DNA of 64,000 nt from Dermatemys mawii (Eukaryota; Chordata; Testudines; Dermatemydidae), in assembly GCA_007922305.1 (NCBI GenBank), contig ML677342.1, forward strand, positions 682,001 through 746,000, written 5' to 3'. The notes under the pieces were generated by a model. It did no database searches, was not told the DNA's origin, and was given only the letters and a program-made list of their open reading frames with translations. Within the stretch, counting starts at the first letter, position 1, and every line of letters starts with the position of its first letter. Below, piece by piece: positions 26,901 to 39,980 of the stretch. A program made the position numbers and the translations under genes.

Positions 26901-29900
26901 ACTGCATAATAATAAAATGTAAAATGTACTGCATAATAATAAAACAAGTATTAATATATACCATGGATCTGCTCCTGAAGATCCACATATTCATAAGTCT
27001 AAGTTTACAAATGTATGTGTGCTGTATTAGGGCTCACATAAGAACTGCTAAATAACAATCAGTATATTATGGTGGTAATATATGCTGTACTAATTCAAAA
27101 ACAAGCAATTGCTAATTTTTCTAAATATGAAATAATTCCCTCACTTCCTAATGTACTTCATGATTAAATCTGAGATATTATTAAAATGGTAGAATGAATT
27201 AAGTTTTACTCTCCCTAAGATGAATTCTTATTGTTGTGTGGAATGTTTCATAAAGCTCAGCAAAATGTTGTTGGTTCAGGGATATCTTTGTTTTTGAAAG
27301 AACATGTGAACATAAATATAGGTATTTAAAGGCTAGTCACTGAAAGACTAAAAGCCAATCCACTGTTTTATAAGACAGTTAAAAACCAAACTGAAATAAA
27401 ATGACCAATTAGTTATCTGTATTACCACTGATATTTCATCTAGTCCATCATTTTTTCCACTAGACACAAACTAAACAATCACGTCATAACAGAATGGAAC
27501 TTACAAGGCTAATAAGATGGTATTGTACTAAAAACAGTATAGAATTTTTAAATTTTACATATTACAATATGTTGTTACAATTTCTGCAGAGGTTAAGAAA
27601 TCTAATGTTATCTTTGTCTTTGAAGGGCAAATATACCTGTGGATAATTTTATTACATTTTTACAATTAAAAGTTTGTACTTTTTTTTTCTTACCTGAGCA
27701 AAATACATGTGCTTTATTAATGCATTTTTCATTGCAACAAGTTGCATGTCAGATATTGTATCTCTGGCATCTGGTTCGGCTAAAAGATGGTTCATTTGGT
27801 TATCTTCAGAAATATTTTGTATTTCATTCTGTGAAGGTCAAAAAATTTAAAACTTGTATATACAGAGACAGTTGTCTAAAACAACTGTATTTACACCTTT
27901 TTCTCCTCTATAGATATTTTTGCATATATTTTTTATAAAGCTTATAAAATTCTTTTGGATTAAAATAGGGTGTGAATTAAAAGATTAGTTCTCTAAAGGC
28001 TTGTCTTCATTATGCATGGCAGCAATCAGTCTTTTGGCGATGGATTTATCGCGTCTCGTCAGGACGTGATAAATCGATCGCCAGTGCTGCCCCCGTCGAC
28101 TCCGGAACTCCAGCTTGACAAAAGGCATAAGCTGGAGTCGACGGGGGAGTGCGCTGCCGACGGCAGGTAAGTCGGCTGTAGAGACGCCGACTTCAGCTAC
28201 ATTATTAACGTAGCTGAAATTGCGTATCTACAGCCGATCCCCAGCCCTAGTGAAGACCAGCCCTGAGATGGATGCTCTTATTTTGAATTACCTTAATCCA
28301 GGGGTTAAGCCACTCTTATTTCAAAATAAGAGTGTTCACACAGGGAGTTAATCAGGAATTGTTATTCTGGAATAACTCCTTGTCTAGAGAAGTCCCAATT
28401 TCATAAAGGGCAATAAAATATGATCAGATGTCAATCCCTTCTAGTGGCTGACTAGCAGTGATGAAGCTAAACTGCCAACCTACAGTTTAAAGCAGGGGTG
28501 GACAAACTTTTTGGCCTGAGGGTCAAATTGGAGTGGGGAAACTGTTTGCAAGTTTCCTCACGAATGTAGGGCTGAGCAGGGGTGTTGGAGGGGAGTGCAG
28601 GGTATGGGAGGGGGTGTGGTGTGCAGGAAGGGGCTCAGGGTAAGGGTTGGGGCACAGGAGGGGTGCAGGCTGTACGAGGAGGCTCAGAGAAGGGGTTTGG
28701 GGTGCAGAAGGGGTTTGGGGTATGGGCTCCAGCCTGGTGCTGCTTACCTGCAGCAGCATGGGGTGGCAGCGGCATGTATCGAGACCAGGGCAGACTCCCT
28801 GCCTGCCTGCCCAGGCCCCACGCTGCTCCAGGAAGCGGCTGGCATCACGTCCCTGTGGCCCCTGGGGGAGAGGGTGGTGAAGCTCCGTGCACCTGTGGGT
28901 ACTGCCCTTGAAGCTCCCATTGGCCACGGTTCCCTGTTCCCGGCCAATGGGAGCTTCAGAGGAGGTATCCACAGGCAAGAGCTTCGCATGGAGCCCTCTG
29001 CCATGCCGCCCCCAGGGGCCGCAGTGCGGGCACTTCTCGGAGCAGTGTGGGGTCCGCAGCACTACAGGGGTGGCAAATCCATGGGCCAGATCCAAAGCCC
29101 TTAGGGGCTGGAGCTGGTCCATGGGCGACAGTTTGTCCACCCCTGGTTTAAAGGTTCCATATCTTATTAACCAGTTCTCCAAGTTATCCAGCCCTTCTAG
29201 GTCTTAAACTGTTCCCTTAGTAGAACCACAGTGGTACTTTACACTGCTCCAAATACAGGTTAATTAATGTTAATCATTAATCCAGTCCAATCAATCAATC
29301 ATTTAATTGGTTTTAACCAACTGTTAATCCAACCAATCATTTATCACCCTAACTGTTCAAAATTTATCCCCTGTTTCTGATTGAAGTCAGACAAATTATA
29401 GTTTTCAGTCATAGGGTCTTTTATGCCTTTTTCCGCTAAATTAGAAACCGTTAGACCCAATATTTTCTCCCTGTGAAAGTACTTATACACTGTAATCAAA
29501 TAATTTTTTTTAAATAAACTGAACAAAGTGAGATCTTAAAGTCTCTCTCTGTAAGGAATTTTTCCCAGCCCTCAAATGTTTTTGTGACATTCTTTTGCTC
29601 CCTTTCCAAACTATCAATATCATTTTTTAAAAACAGAGATATGAGAACTATTTTACAGGATAGGTGTCACTAATGCTGCATCAAGAGGTAAAAATCACCT
29701 CCCTTATTTACTCATACATCCACATTAGCCCTTTTGTCACAGCATCACGCTGGAAGCTCATGCTGAGTTACTTGTCTATTATGACCCCTAAATTCTTTTC
29801 AGAGTCACTGCTTTCCAAGATAGAATCCCCTATTCTGATGATCTGGCCACATTCCTTGTTATTTTATCACTTTTTGAATTTGATATTCACTTTGAAGGAG

Positions 29901-32900
29901 TAATAGACTAGGGCTCAATCCTGCAAGGTGCTGAGCACTCCAGTGCCAATCCTGCTGTAACAGAGTGGTCTGCCCAATTTAAGAGGTACTGGGTACTGTG
30001 GCCAGTCAAATCCTGTTCCAGGAGCTCTGGAGCAGATGCTGGGTTAGAGTAAGTGGTCTTGGGGTAATAGTGAAGAGTCTAGGGAAACCCAGGTAACTGT
30101 ATCCTTAAGGGACTGGGACCTTGTGGTTTGGGTGGGGCAAGGCTCCCCTTCCTTTCAGCCAACCAGGACAAGGTCTGGGGAAAGGGAGAACTACATAAGA
30201 TGGCTCTTCTCCTCATCTGAGGAGGAGATTCAGAGAGCAAGAAGGTTCCTGCAGGAGCATGTGAGACACATGAGAAAGGACTACAACGGTGTGACCTCCT
30301 CCAAGCTGTGGAGGGAGGCAGGAAGACTGTGCCCCAAGAAAGATGCATGGAGGAAGAACTATTATGAAGGTGTTTTTTTTATATCTGTTTCTTGAAAGAC
30401 TATTGGTAGCTGAGATGCAGGGCAATTTAAAGGGAGAGGGAAAAGCACAACACAAGCCCTGGGAGGAAAGTTGTATAATCCTTTAGCTAAGAGGGAAGGG
30501 TTTGGATCTGCAAGGTCATTGGAAACTATACGGAAAGAGTTGATACGTTAGACTCCAGAAGGGATTCTTGTTTTAAATACTTCTGATGGTGGAAAGTTCC
30601 TGGGTATTGAAGGTGGAGTGCCTGCAGGGCCATGCCCTGCCATGAAGGGGTGTTCTGGAGGTACCATCCCTGCTACATCAGCAATGTACTCAAATGTGTG
30701 CTTAACTTTAAGCATGAGAGAAGTCTTATTGGCTTCTGTGGAACTACTCATGTGCTCCTCATCAAGCTTGTGTTTATATACTTTGCTGATTTGTCACAAT
30801 GCCAAGCAATTGAGGAAACTAAGTTCATAATGACCATCCCATAAGAAGCTTTAATGCAAGATTCTGAAAATCATAGTATGGCTTTAGACCACAATGCAAA
30901 ATAAGATTAGCGTAAGTGTACAGCTGTCACAATGTCAAGTTCAAGCAAAATAATTTCAGTTCAACTGTGCAGAGACAGCATTATAATGTCAAAATGAAAC
31001 CAAGTAATTTTAGTGACACTGTTTTAAGAAGGATAAGATTCAGTCAAAACCAAGATGATAAAAAATGAAGGTCACTTGCCTGTAAGTGGAGCTCTTTAAT
31101 CAGACTTATGCACGCTCCTGGGATGCACAGACAACCTTTTAGTAGCTCTTTTGCCCTTCCCTCACTGTTTTTGAATGTTCTAAGGCTGAGGCTATAGAAG
31201 AAAGTGCTATGCTCCAGCTGTCTCATTTCCTTCTAGCACAGAGGTGGGCAAACTATGGCCAATGGGCCTATCCCGCCTGGCCCTTGAGCTCCCATCCAGG
31301 GAGGCTGGAGGTGGGAGAAGGCAGAGGCTAGGCTGTTTGGGGAGGCACAGCCTTCCCTACCCATCCCTCCATACAGTTTCGCACACCGATGTGGCCCTTG
31401 GTCCAAAAAGTTTGCCCGCCCCTGTTCTACCACCTCCTCACATCCCCTTTTCCTCTGAGTCCTAACTTCGTTTGTGGAAGGAGGGTGGACAATGTAAATA
31501 TGCACCAGTATTCTCAAAGAATGCTATGCCAACGGTTCAGAAACATTGATCTACCTTAACTAGACTGATTGGATAACTAGATAGCTAAGGTGATACTGAG
31601 ACCAATCAGTTCCAATGAAGCCAGGTCAGAAAGATCCAGTGAGTTTCCTGGCCAATCTGCTGTCACAGTCAGAAGTATCAGAAGCCCCTGAGGTACAGCA
31701 CCCCCTTTTAGCCTTGCCATCAAAATGTTCATTGATAGAAAGAAGCCAGAGCAGAGCAGGAGTGCGCCACAGGCACTGCTATTCTGAAAATGTGAATATA
31801 AACAGGCTACTCAAAGAATTCTCCTTTACAAAACCTTTAAAATGAGTCTGTTCCCTACATCTGTCCTCTATTTGTGATCTAACAAAGTCTAAGTGTGTCA
31901 CAGTTTATAACCACTTAGATACTTGAAAGTTCTCTTAATAAAATAGCTCGCTGTTGCATGCTGGTTTATCGTAAGTTTGCATTTGGTTCCTAGCACGGAA
32001 ATATTCTACATCCTTTCCTCCTTACACATCATCTTCTCTAAGCCTCATGTTGTGGCCACAGTTTTCCCTGGCCTAAAAGGGACTGGATAATTAACTCTTC
32101 TTTGGGACAAATAAGGCAAATCCTAAAATGGACTAGAAACAATCCAGGTCAGCATGGAACACTCCCTGCAAGAGTCCAGGCTATATCCAGCTACAATGAA
32201 ATTAAAGAGGAGTTCTACCATTGACTTCAATGGGAGTAAGATTCAAATATACCATGTTCACAACTGCACTTCTTTTCTAGAAAACATTTATTGGCCTAAG
32301 TTACAGAGTAGAAACTGAGAGTAGACTAAGACCTGCTCTACAACTAAAATGCATGTCCAAATAGCTGTGGTACTCAGGGGTGTGAAAAATCCACAGCCCT
32401 AAGTGCTGCAGCCATACTGACTTAACCCCCAAATGCTTCTGCCAACCTAGGTACTGTTGTTCAAGGAGATGTTCCTACAGAAGGGGTGGGCAAACTTTTT
32501 GGCCCAAGGGCCACATCAAGATTCAAAATTGTGTGGAGGGCCAGGTAGGAAAGACTTTGCCTCCCCAAACAGCCTGGTCCCACCCCCTATCTGACTCCTA
32601 CCCACTTTCTGCCCCCTGACTGCCTCCTTCAGAACCCCCGACCCATCCAACCCCCCCCTTGTTCCCCGATTGCCCCTTCCAGAGACCCCCCCCCAACTGC
32701 CCCCCTGGGATCCCACCCCCATCTAAGCCCCCTGCTCCTTGTCCCCTGACCACCCCCTCCAGAGACCCCCCCACCCCTTAATCACCCCCCTGGACCCCAC
32801 TCCCTACCTAACTCCCTTGCTTCTGTCCCCTGACTGCCCCAACCCCTAGTCACATCCCTATCCCTTGACAGGCCCCCTGGGACTCCCACACCCTATCCAA

Positions 32901-35900
32901 CCCCCTGTCCCCTGACCGCCCCTCCCGAGACCCTCTTACCATGCCGCCAGACATGATGCCATGACTGATTGCCGGAGTGTGCAGTTCTGCCTCCCAGAGT
33001 GCTGCTCATATGGCATGCTGAGGCGGCAGGGGGAACAGCGGGGGAGGCAGGAGGCGCAGCCTCCCCACCCAGAGCTCAGGGGCAAGTTAGGAGGAGCCCG
33101 CGGGCCGCAGTTTGCCCACCCCTGTCCAACAGTAATGGAAAACCTCTTTCTGTTGCTGTGGGCTATGTCCACGCTACAATGTTATACCAACATATTATAT
33201 AGTTCCTGTAGAATAGGCATGGTCCCACATAATATTTATCTTTCACATAGTATTGTGGAACACTGAGTAAAAAGCAAGACAAAGTTTTGAACCTACCAAT
33301 TTTGAGTCCTGTTGCAGTTTCATAACTGCTACAATATTACTAGGCACTGGCCCACATTAACCACTGGCAAGCTGCATTTGCTTTCAAGTAAGTTTCTGAA
33401 CCTTAACATTTTAGCATAATTTGTAATATGATCTGGACGAAAATGCAGGGTAATTTATGAATTCATGCATGGGGGTGTTACCTCTGTTCCCCTAAAAACC
33501 ACCAGGGGTCACACTTGTGTTAGTTTTATTATAATGTCACTGTTAGGTCAGACAGAAAATGGAAGGAGCTTATTCATACGCACACACATTCACCACATTC
33601 ATATCCCCATGCACCCACGTACTTACATAGGCGGAGAGTTACTGGAGACAGCATGGGAAGCCGAGAGCTGAAGCATAATAGATCTGGTGTGTCCGCCTGT
33701 GGTTACAGACCCAGGCTGGCAAGCAGGTCAAGGAGCAACAGCCTCTTGTGTGTGTGGCTGCTTCCTTTTATTTTGGAACTGGATAGCTCCTGTCACTTAG
33801 ACAGATTTTTTTCTTTTTGTGTCCATCACCAAGAAGCATCCCCAGTCTCTGTTCCTTTCATGCCTCTTTTCTTTACAGCCCTCTGTGATTGCCTTCTCAG
33901 TGCAGATTATATCAGACACACCTGGCTCCTGTCTCTTCTCTTCCACCCCACGCCCCCACTCTTCTCCTTGCAGCTCCTCTCTGCCCAGTACCACGTACAC
34001 TTTCTCATTCACACTCTCTTGTCTTCCACACACACTCCCTTTTCACACTCTTTCTGATTGCGTGATAGGATATTACAAAGCTTGGAAGTTCATACAAGTG
34101 GTAACTTGAAAAGGTTACAAAGCTTGCAAAGGTTACAAAACTTAAGAAGCTATGCCAACAGTAACTGAAGTTACTAAGTCTGCAAACAGGTTGCAGAACT
34201 TAATGATACAAGTTACAGACCTTGCAACTGCATTTGAGCTGAGGCTTTGCATAACAGGGGGCAGGGAAGGTAAATTATTAAACTGATTTTTGAAGCATAA
34301 AGGGACAGTTTTAACGCAGTTAAGTAGACATTGTCAGACTTGGAAAAAAAATCCACTTCCATTTGACATTTTTGCACTTAGATACTAGAAAAACAATTAC
34401 AGAGGGGAAAAAAGTTTTAATTTGGCATTTTGTGAATACTTAGTTTCACTGTTTTGTCAGTTGCATCACTTTCATGAACTGCTCAAAGTGTATACCTGTA
34501 GCTCTAACCGTATATTTAAAAGTAACAGCAGTGAATAAGCAGCAATTGAAGAGATAGTAGGCAGCTGTGTGCACAGAGAAAGAGTGTGCTTGATGGTGCT
34601 GCTATCCGACCCAACCAAAAGCAGAACAGAAAACCTGGCTATATACAATCTTCTCATTGACTCTTAAAAAAATCCCCAAAGTTAGCTCATGCTATTTAAA
34701 AGGTGATTAGAATTTAAAAAAACTAGTGCATTTTAAAAAAATTAAGTTGACAGCATCCCTTTTGCCTTTGTTCTTTGATTAGATCATACTGCAACTTTGA
34801 CAATGCACTATTAATGAAGCATAAATTTCAGTTAAGAATATTTATTTTACTTACCTCAAAAAGATAATCCCCTATGTATTGCACGGGATAATATGGAGCC
34901 TCAAAGAGATGCTTCTCTCTCTCTATGGTGACACTTTTATTATCAGTGAATACATGAGTAATAGCTCTCACTTCCTCTTGTGGTGGATATATAATTGCCT
35001 TTCCAGCTTCTAGAACTCTTTAAAAAAATATAGTTTAAAATATGTATTTACTGTAAATAATTTGTTTTAAAAAAGTGTTTTTAATGCTCACAAGCTACAA
35101 TGCACCCAAAATTAACAAAGAATGGGCTTGTATGAAGTCACACTTCCTTCCTTGGCAGGCTAACTGAGCACTGCAGAGCCCTGAGATAAGTAGGCAACCC
35201 AGCTTGATGGAACTGTCTTCTCAGTTTAGAAGAGAATACTAAGTTTCTTCATCTTTTAGGAAGATTCTACAAATGCATTTTTATAAAGATCAAATATAGT
35301 ATTACAGTAACTATGGTTTATTGCAATATAGCACAAGAGAATTAATGGATCTTTATTTAGATAAAGGGGGATTTACTGAAAATGGGGTGTTATTTTCCTT
35401 ACCTGTAAATTGGAACTTTCATAAAATAGACCTACAGTGCAGGAATGACTCCACAGCAGTACAGTTAGTCCCACCTAATATAATACCCAGACAGCTCAGT
35501 GAATGTTTCTGGCCCACTACCTGTAACTGTTTCCCCATATGCAACATCCAAAGGGTGCATTGCTGCAATTTATATTTCTAAGAAAAGGTGACAGGTAACA
35601 GATGGGGAGAGAAGGGGTCTTCTAAACTGGTCGATGTATATACTAGAAGAAATAATCGAAAGATAAAGAATAAGATGTCCTGGTCTCACCTACTTCTATT
35701 TTTTTATATTATCTCTCACACACACACTAGGTTACTCATAATTGGAGAACAGCAGAGGAGAACAAATAAATAAATAGTGGTATTAAGTATAGCTGTCAGA
35801 GAGAGAAAAATCAATCCTTTTAAAAAGTTACTGGCACCTGTAGGACACTTGACTGAAAGCTATGTTTTCAGAAAGCAAAATATCTACCTTGTGATGCTTT

Positions 35901-38900
35901 TATGCATAAGTACTATGCAACAACCTGGGCATCCCTTTAATGTGCTAGAAAAAAAATACAGATTCCCTGATGCGCACAACTCCCAGTTCATTTGTCTTGC
36001 TTAGTTGCTATTAAAGGTTACTTTCATTCTTAACAAATAGAGATTTGCAGAACCAGGTTAAGATTCCAGTGAAAGAACAGAATGTCTTTCAGAAGTGCTG
36101 CAGGATCTATGTACCCAGAACCTGAAGATAAGGGAAGAAAATACCTCTCATTTTGTAAACAACACATTAATTGGCAAGTTAAAGGAGAGGTAGTCAGCTG
36201 TGTCTCACTGGGTCTGCAACAAAGAAAGAGGAAGTGGAACAATAATTTGTAATGCTCAAGTCACAAGTCAGGAATAGTGGCTATTTACTTTCCCTGCCAA
36301 GAAGAAATTGGCTTGTTTATATCCTTTGCCATTAAAGCAATACTTACACATTTTGCTTGAGAAGGGCACATGACAGTTCAATTTCTCTCCCTCCCCCCGC
36401 CAAGAAAGAAACAACCATATACAACATAATAAATTAGATGTTAATGGTTCTCTTTTGGAATGGAGTCATAGCCCACAATTTCTGGATGCAGGTTGACTAC
36501 CTACTCACAAGGAGGTTTCCGTCTAGCACAGGAGTGGCTAACCTGTGGCTCTGGAGCCACATGCAGCTCTTCAGAGGTTAATCTGCAGCTCCTTACCTAG
36601 GCACTGATTCTAGGGCTGGAGCTATAGATACTGCTCAATCCCCTGCTCTGCCCCAAGCCCTACCCCCACTCCACCCCTTCCCCTGAGTTTGCCATGCCCT
36701 CGCTTCTCCCCGCGCCATAACCTCCTGTACTTGTAAAACAGCTGATTGGGATGGGGGGAGTAGGTGCTGATTGGTGGGGGCTGCTGGCTGGGGAGCAGAT
36801 GGCGGGCTGCTGACACATTACTGTAGCATTCTGGCAATATACACTGGTAAATTCTGTCTCCTTCTCAGGCTCAGGTTGGCCATCCCTGATCTAGAGGTGA
36901 CCTAGGTTAATACTGGTATGAGGATCAAAAGACTTTTCTCCTCACAGACTAGTGACTATTACAGTCTGTGTCTTGAGGTAGTTTTAGAGAGGTGCATAGG
37001 CCTGTAAAGAGCTTAAACCCTAAAGAATAAATTTGGTTTTGTCTTGAGGGGAATTACATTTGTCTCGTATGAGCAGGAGCTGGGATTTTCAGATCTCCAC
37101 TGTTTAATCTATACAGATTAATTTGACAGAGGAACCTGCTGTTCAATAACAATGGTTACAAATATAAAATTAAGCTGGACTTCAATCAGCTTTAGAAAAT
37201 GACTGGGATGAAAGCAGCAGTCCTGAACACTCTCCAAACTGACATGCCAGACTATTACCCTATCTTCCTCAATCCCTACAAGGATTCTTTTTATATTCTA
37301 AACAGACAAAACAGTATTAAAGGGTGAAGAGATACTACATAGCATCATATGCTCATATACCAATCATATTTGCTTTCCCCCTGCCTGCCCAAGTGTTGTA
37401 ATTGCAGCAAGAGTATTGACCTACTATAATTTCTCCCTGCCTCCTTACCCCTAAGCCTGGAGAAGAAAAAACCAAATATGACCAATACATGTGCATGTAA
37501 TATTGTATAGCATCTCCTCCACTACCCTTTTATACTGTCTGTCTTCTTAGAATATAAGCTTTTCAAGGCAGGGACCATGTCTACATCTAGGCCTAGTGTA
37601 GTGAGGCTTTGATCTCAGAGCCTTTGTTTACTACCTAATAGATCCTTGAGCTCAAACTTGCTTGGTGTAAAGGCCCAAGTCAGTCAGAATGTGGCTTTAC
37701 AATATGTCAAACCTTACTTAGCATATTATTTCACTTACCATACAAGACAGTCTTGTTTTCCTTTAGGATTGCCACTCTCATATAATAAAATACAAAGTTG
37801 CCGTCCCAGAGAAAAGCAGGGTAGTTTTACAATAGACTAAGATCACCACAGATCCAACTGTATTCTTTGCCCTTTTATCACATATCCCACCTCTCCAAGT
37901 TCAATATGAGCATTTTGGCATTATGGTTTTGGAGGAGGACAGGACCAAAAATAGTGAGGGGAGGAAAAAAAAGTGGAACTAGACCAAGATGCCCTTATTT
38001 TAAAAATTCCATAGTAATGGAACAGTTTAATGGTATTTTCATATCTAAACATTTATCAAATTTAACATAATGCAAGAAACATTCTACCTATGTAACATAC
38101 AACTCAAAGAGAGCTTCATTACACGAATGAAATATGGTTCTTGACACTTCATTTTGGTACGACAGAAGAATAAAAGACTGCTGCTAATGAGCATGAACTC
38201 TGAGGATATAGCTATGAACAAATCAGGGTGAGGGGGCAGAGGACGTCTTCCTTGGCTATTAATTTAAAATATGCATAAAACCACAAATACTATAGTCAAC
38301 AACGTGATAATAGTATTAAGTTAAAAGAAACTAAATTGGAAGAGAAAAACAGCAATTTTTACTGTTCCAATTATTATAAATATGTGTAACAGTATGTCAT
38401 GCAGAGACTAAAGCACTGGAAGTTGTTGCAGACCAAATTAATTGGGATGGGAGAGGGAGGACAACAATGTAATTCAGCTATATCAACTATTATTTATTAC
38501 TTCAACTTAAATAGTATCACCTACCTTCTGATAGAATCCCTTCGTTTATCACCTTCTTTCACAAGGAGGATAACTTTCCATCTGTGGAAGGCCCCTAAAG
38601 CACCAGAGCACGTCAGTTCTTCACGCCATCTTTTAGGTGCAGATTGCATTTGAGGTGAATAATGGGAGCCTTTTTCAATTTTATATCCCCATTCGTAAGT
38701 TGTTTCATCAAGCCATCTGCCACTTTTGGCACTATTAATTATGTAGTCCTTAGTTAATATCCACTTTCCTAGAAAGCAAATGAACTGTTAGCCAAAAAAG
38801 AATTTTTGTACGACAAATAGCAAATGAAGATCAAATATAAAATTAACTTCAGGCTCTCTCATTCAAATACCACATTACAGCTTTAAGTAACATTTCAAAC

Positions 38901-39935
38901 ATTTTTTCTTTCTACTACAAAAATTTTCCTTTCCTAATATATTAACATCAGAATTGCACAAAGTCACTGGACATGCTAGTTTTGCTTTCTTCTAATGACA
39001 TAGTATCCTCCTACCTCTTCCAGGATAGAATAATCCCAGACAAAAGAACAATCATGATATTAATTTGTCTGTCTAGATTTTGCTTCTGTCTCTTTTGTCC
39101 AGTATCAGCTTAGTCTTAGTATTCTTATACAATGTTTTACAATACACTGTAAAAAGAGATTTCCTGACTGTTAACATTCTGTACACTCAGAGGTGCAACA
39201 ACTCTGTCAAATCACCTCTATGAAGAATCAGTTTGGATGTACAAATAAGGGCATCCCATGCTAGTTTCTTATTTCAAGCCATAAATATTGATACCACCAG
39301 CTAACAAAACTGTCTAAATTTTTAGCATACTAAAAGCACAACATAGTCCATTTTTAAACTCTGAACCTAATTTTGTAAGTTTAGTGGATACCAATATTAG
39401 GGGAAAACAATTTTAGACTAGTACTCTCTCCTTTCCACATCCTTTCCCCTCTCTTGGTCTCACCTTCTCTGCCTTTCTTCTTCTGTATGTAATGATCTTC
39501 CCTCTTTTCTAAATGTCTGTTTTTTCAGGTTCAGATCAGGAGTTGTGGTCCTCTTGTATTGAAACACTGCTTATGGCATACATTAAGTGAAACTGTGTGA
39601 TCCTAATCAATTTCTCAGAACAGCAAGGTTATTGGTAAAATGCATCAGTGCAGGAGCACAGATGGTACTTCTAAAGGAGATAGCACTGGGTGCCAGCGGA
39701 CATCTAATGGAAGGATTCAAAGGTGCTCTGTACATAACTTATAGCTGTGTCACCAATTCCTACTCAATAGGTTCCACATAATTAAAAATCCATCCACTTT
39801 GGATGCTTGTTGGAAATCTCAGGGTGAGGATAAATACTGAAGGAGATTAGAATCTACTGAATCTAACCACACTCTTGCTACAGTTTTACTAAGAAAAGGT
39901 GGTGGAGATGCCTGTCTCCCTTCATGCCCCTGCCC

Positions 39936-39980
<45 letters not shown>

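Noticed and set aside
28523..29182. 219-residue minus-strand open frame and 169-residue plus-strand frame
   Set aside because: Both lie in a GC-rich hAT element with a perfect 8-bp target duplication. They overlap on both strands, lack domains, and are low-complexity in proline, histidine and glycine.
31044..31226. Minus-strand frame with a possible splice context in an SLF1 intron
   Set aside because: The peptide does not match any part of SLF1 and exons 4 and 5 already join in phase. The donor would be GC rather than GT.
33653..34057. 134-residue plus-strand frame rich in leucine, serine and histidine
   Set aside because: Pyrimidine-rich low-complexity DNA. Overlapping frames in other phases look alike, and there is no domain or splice support.
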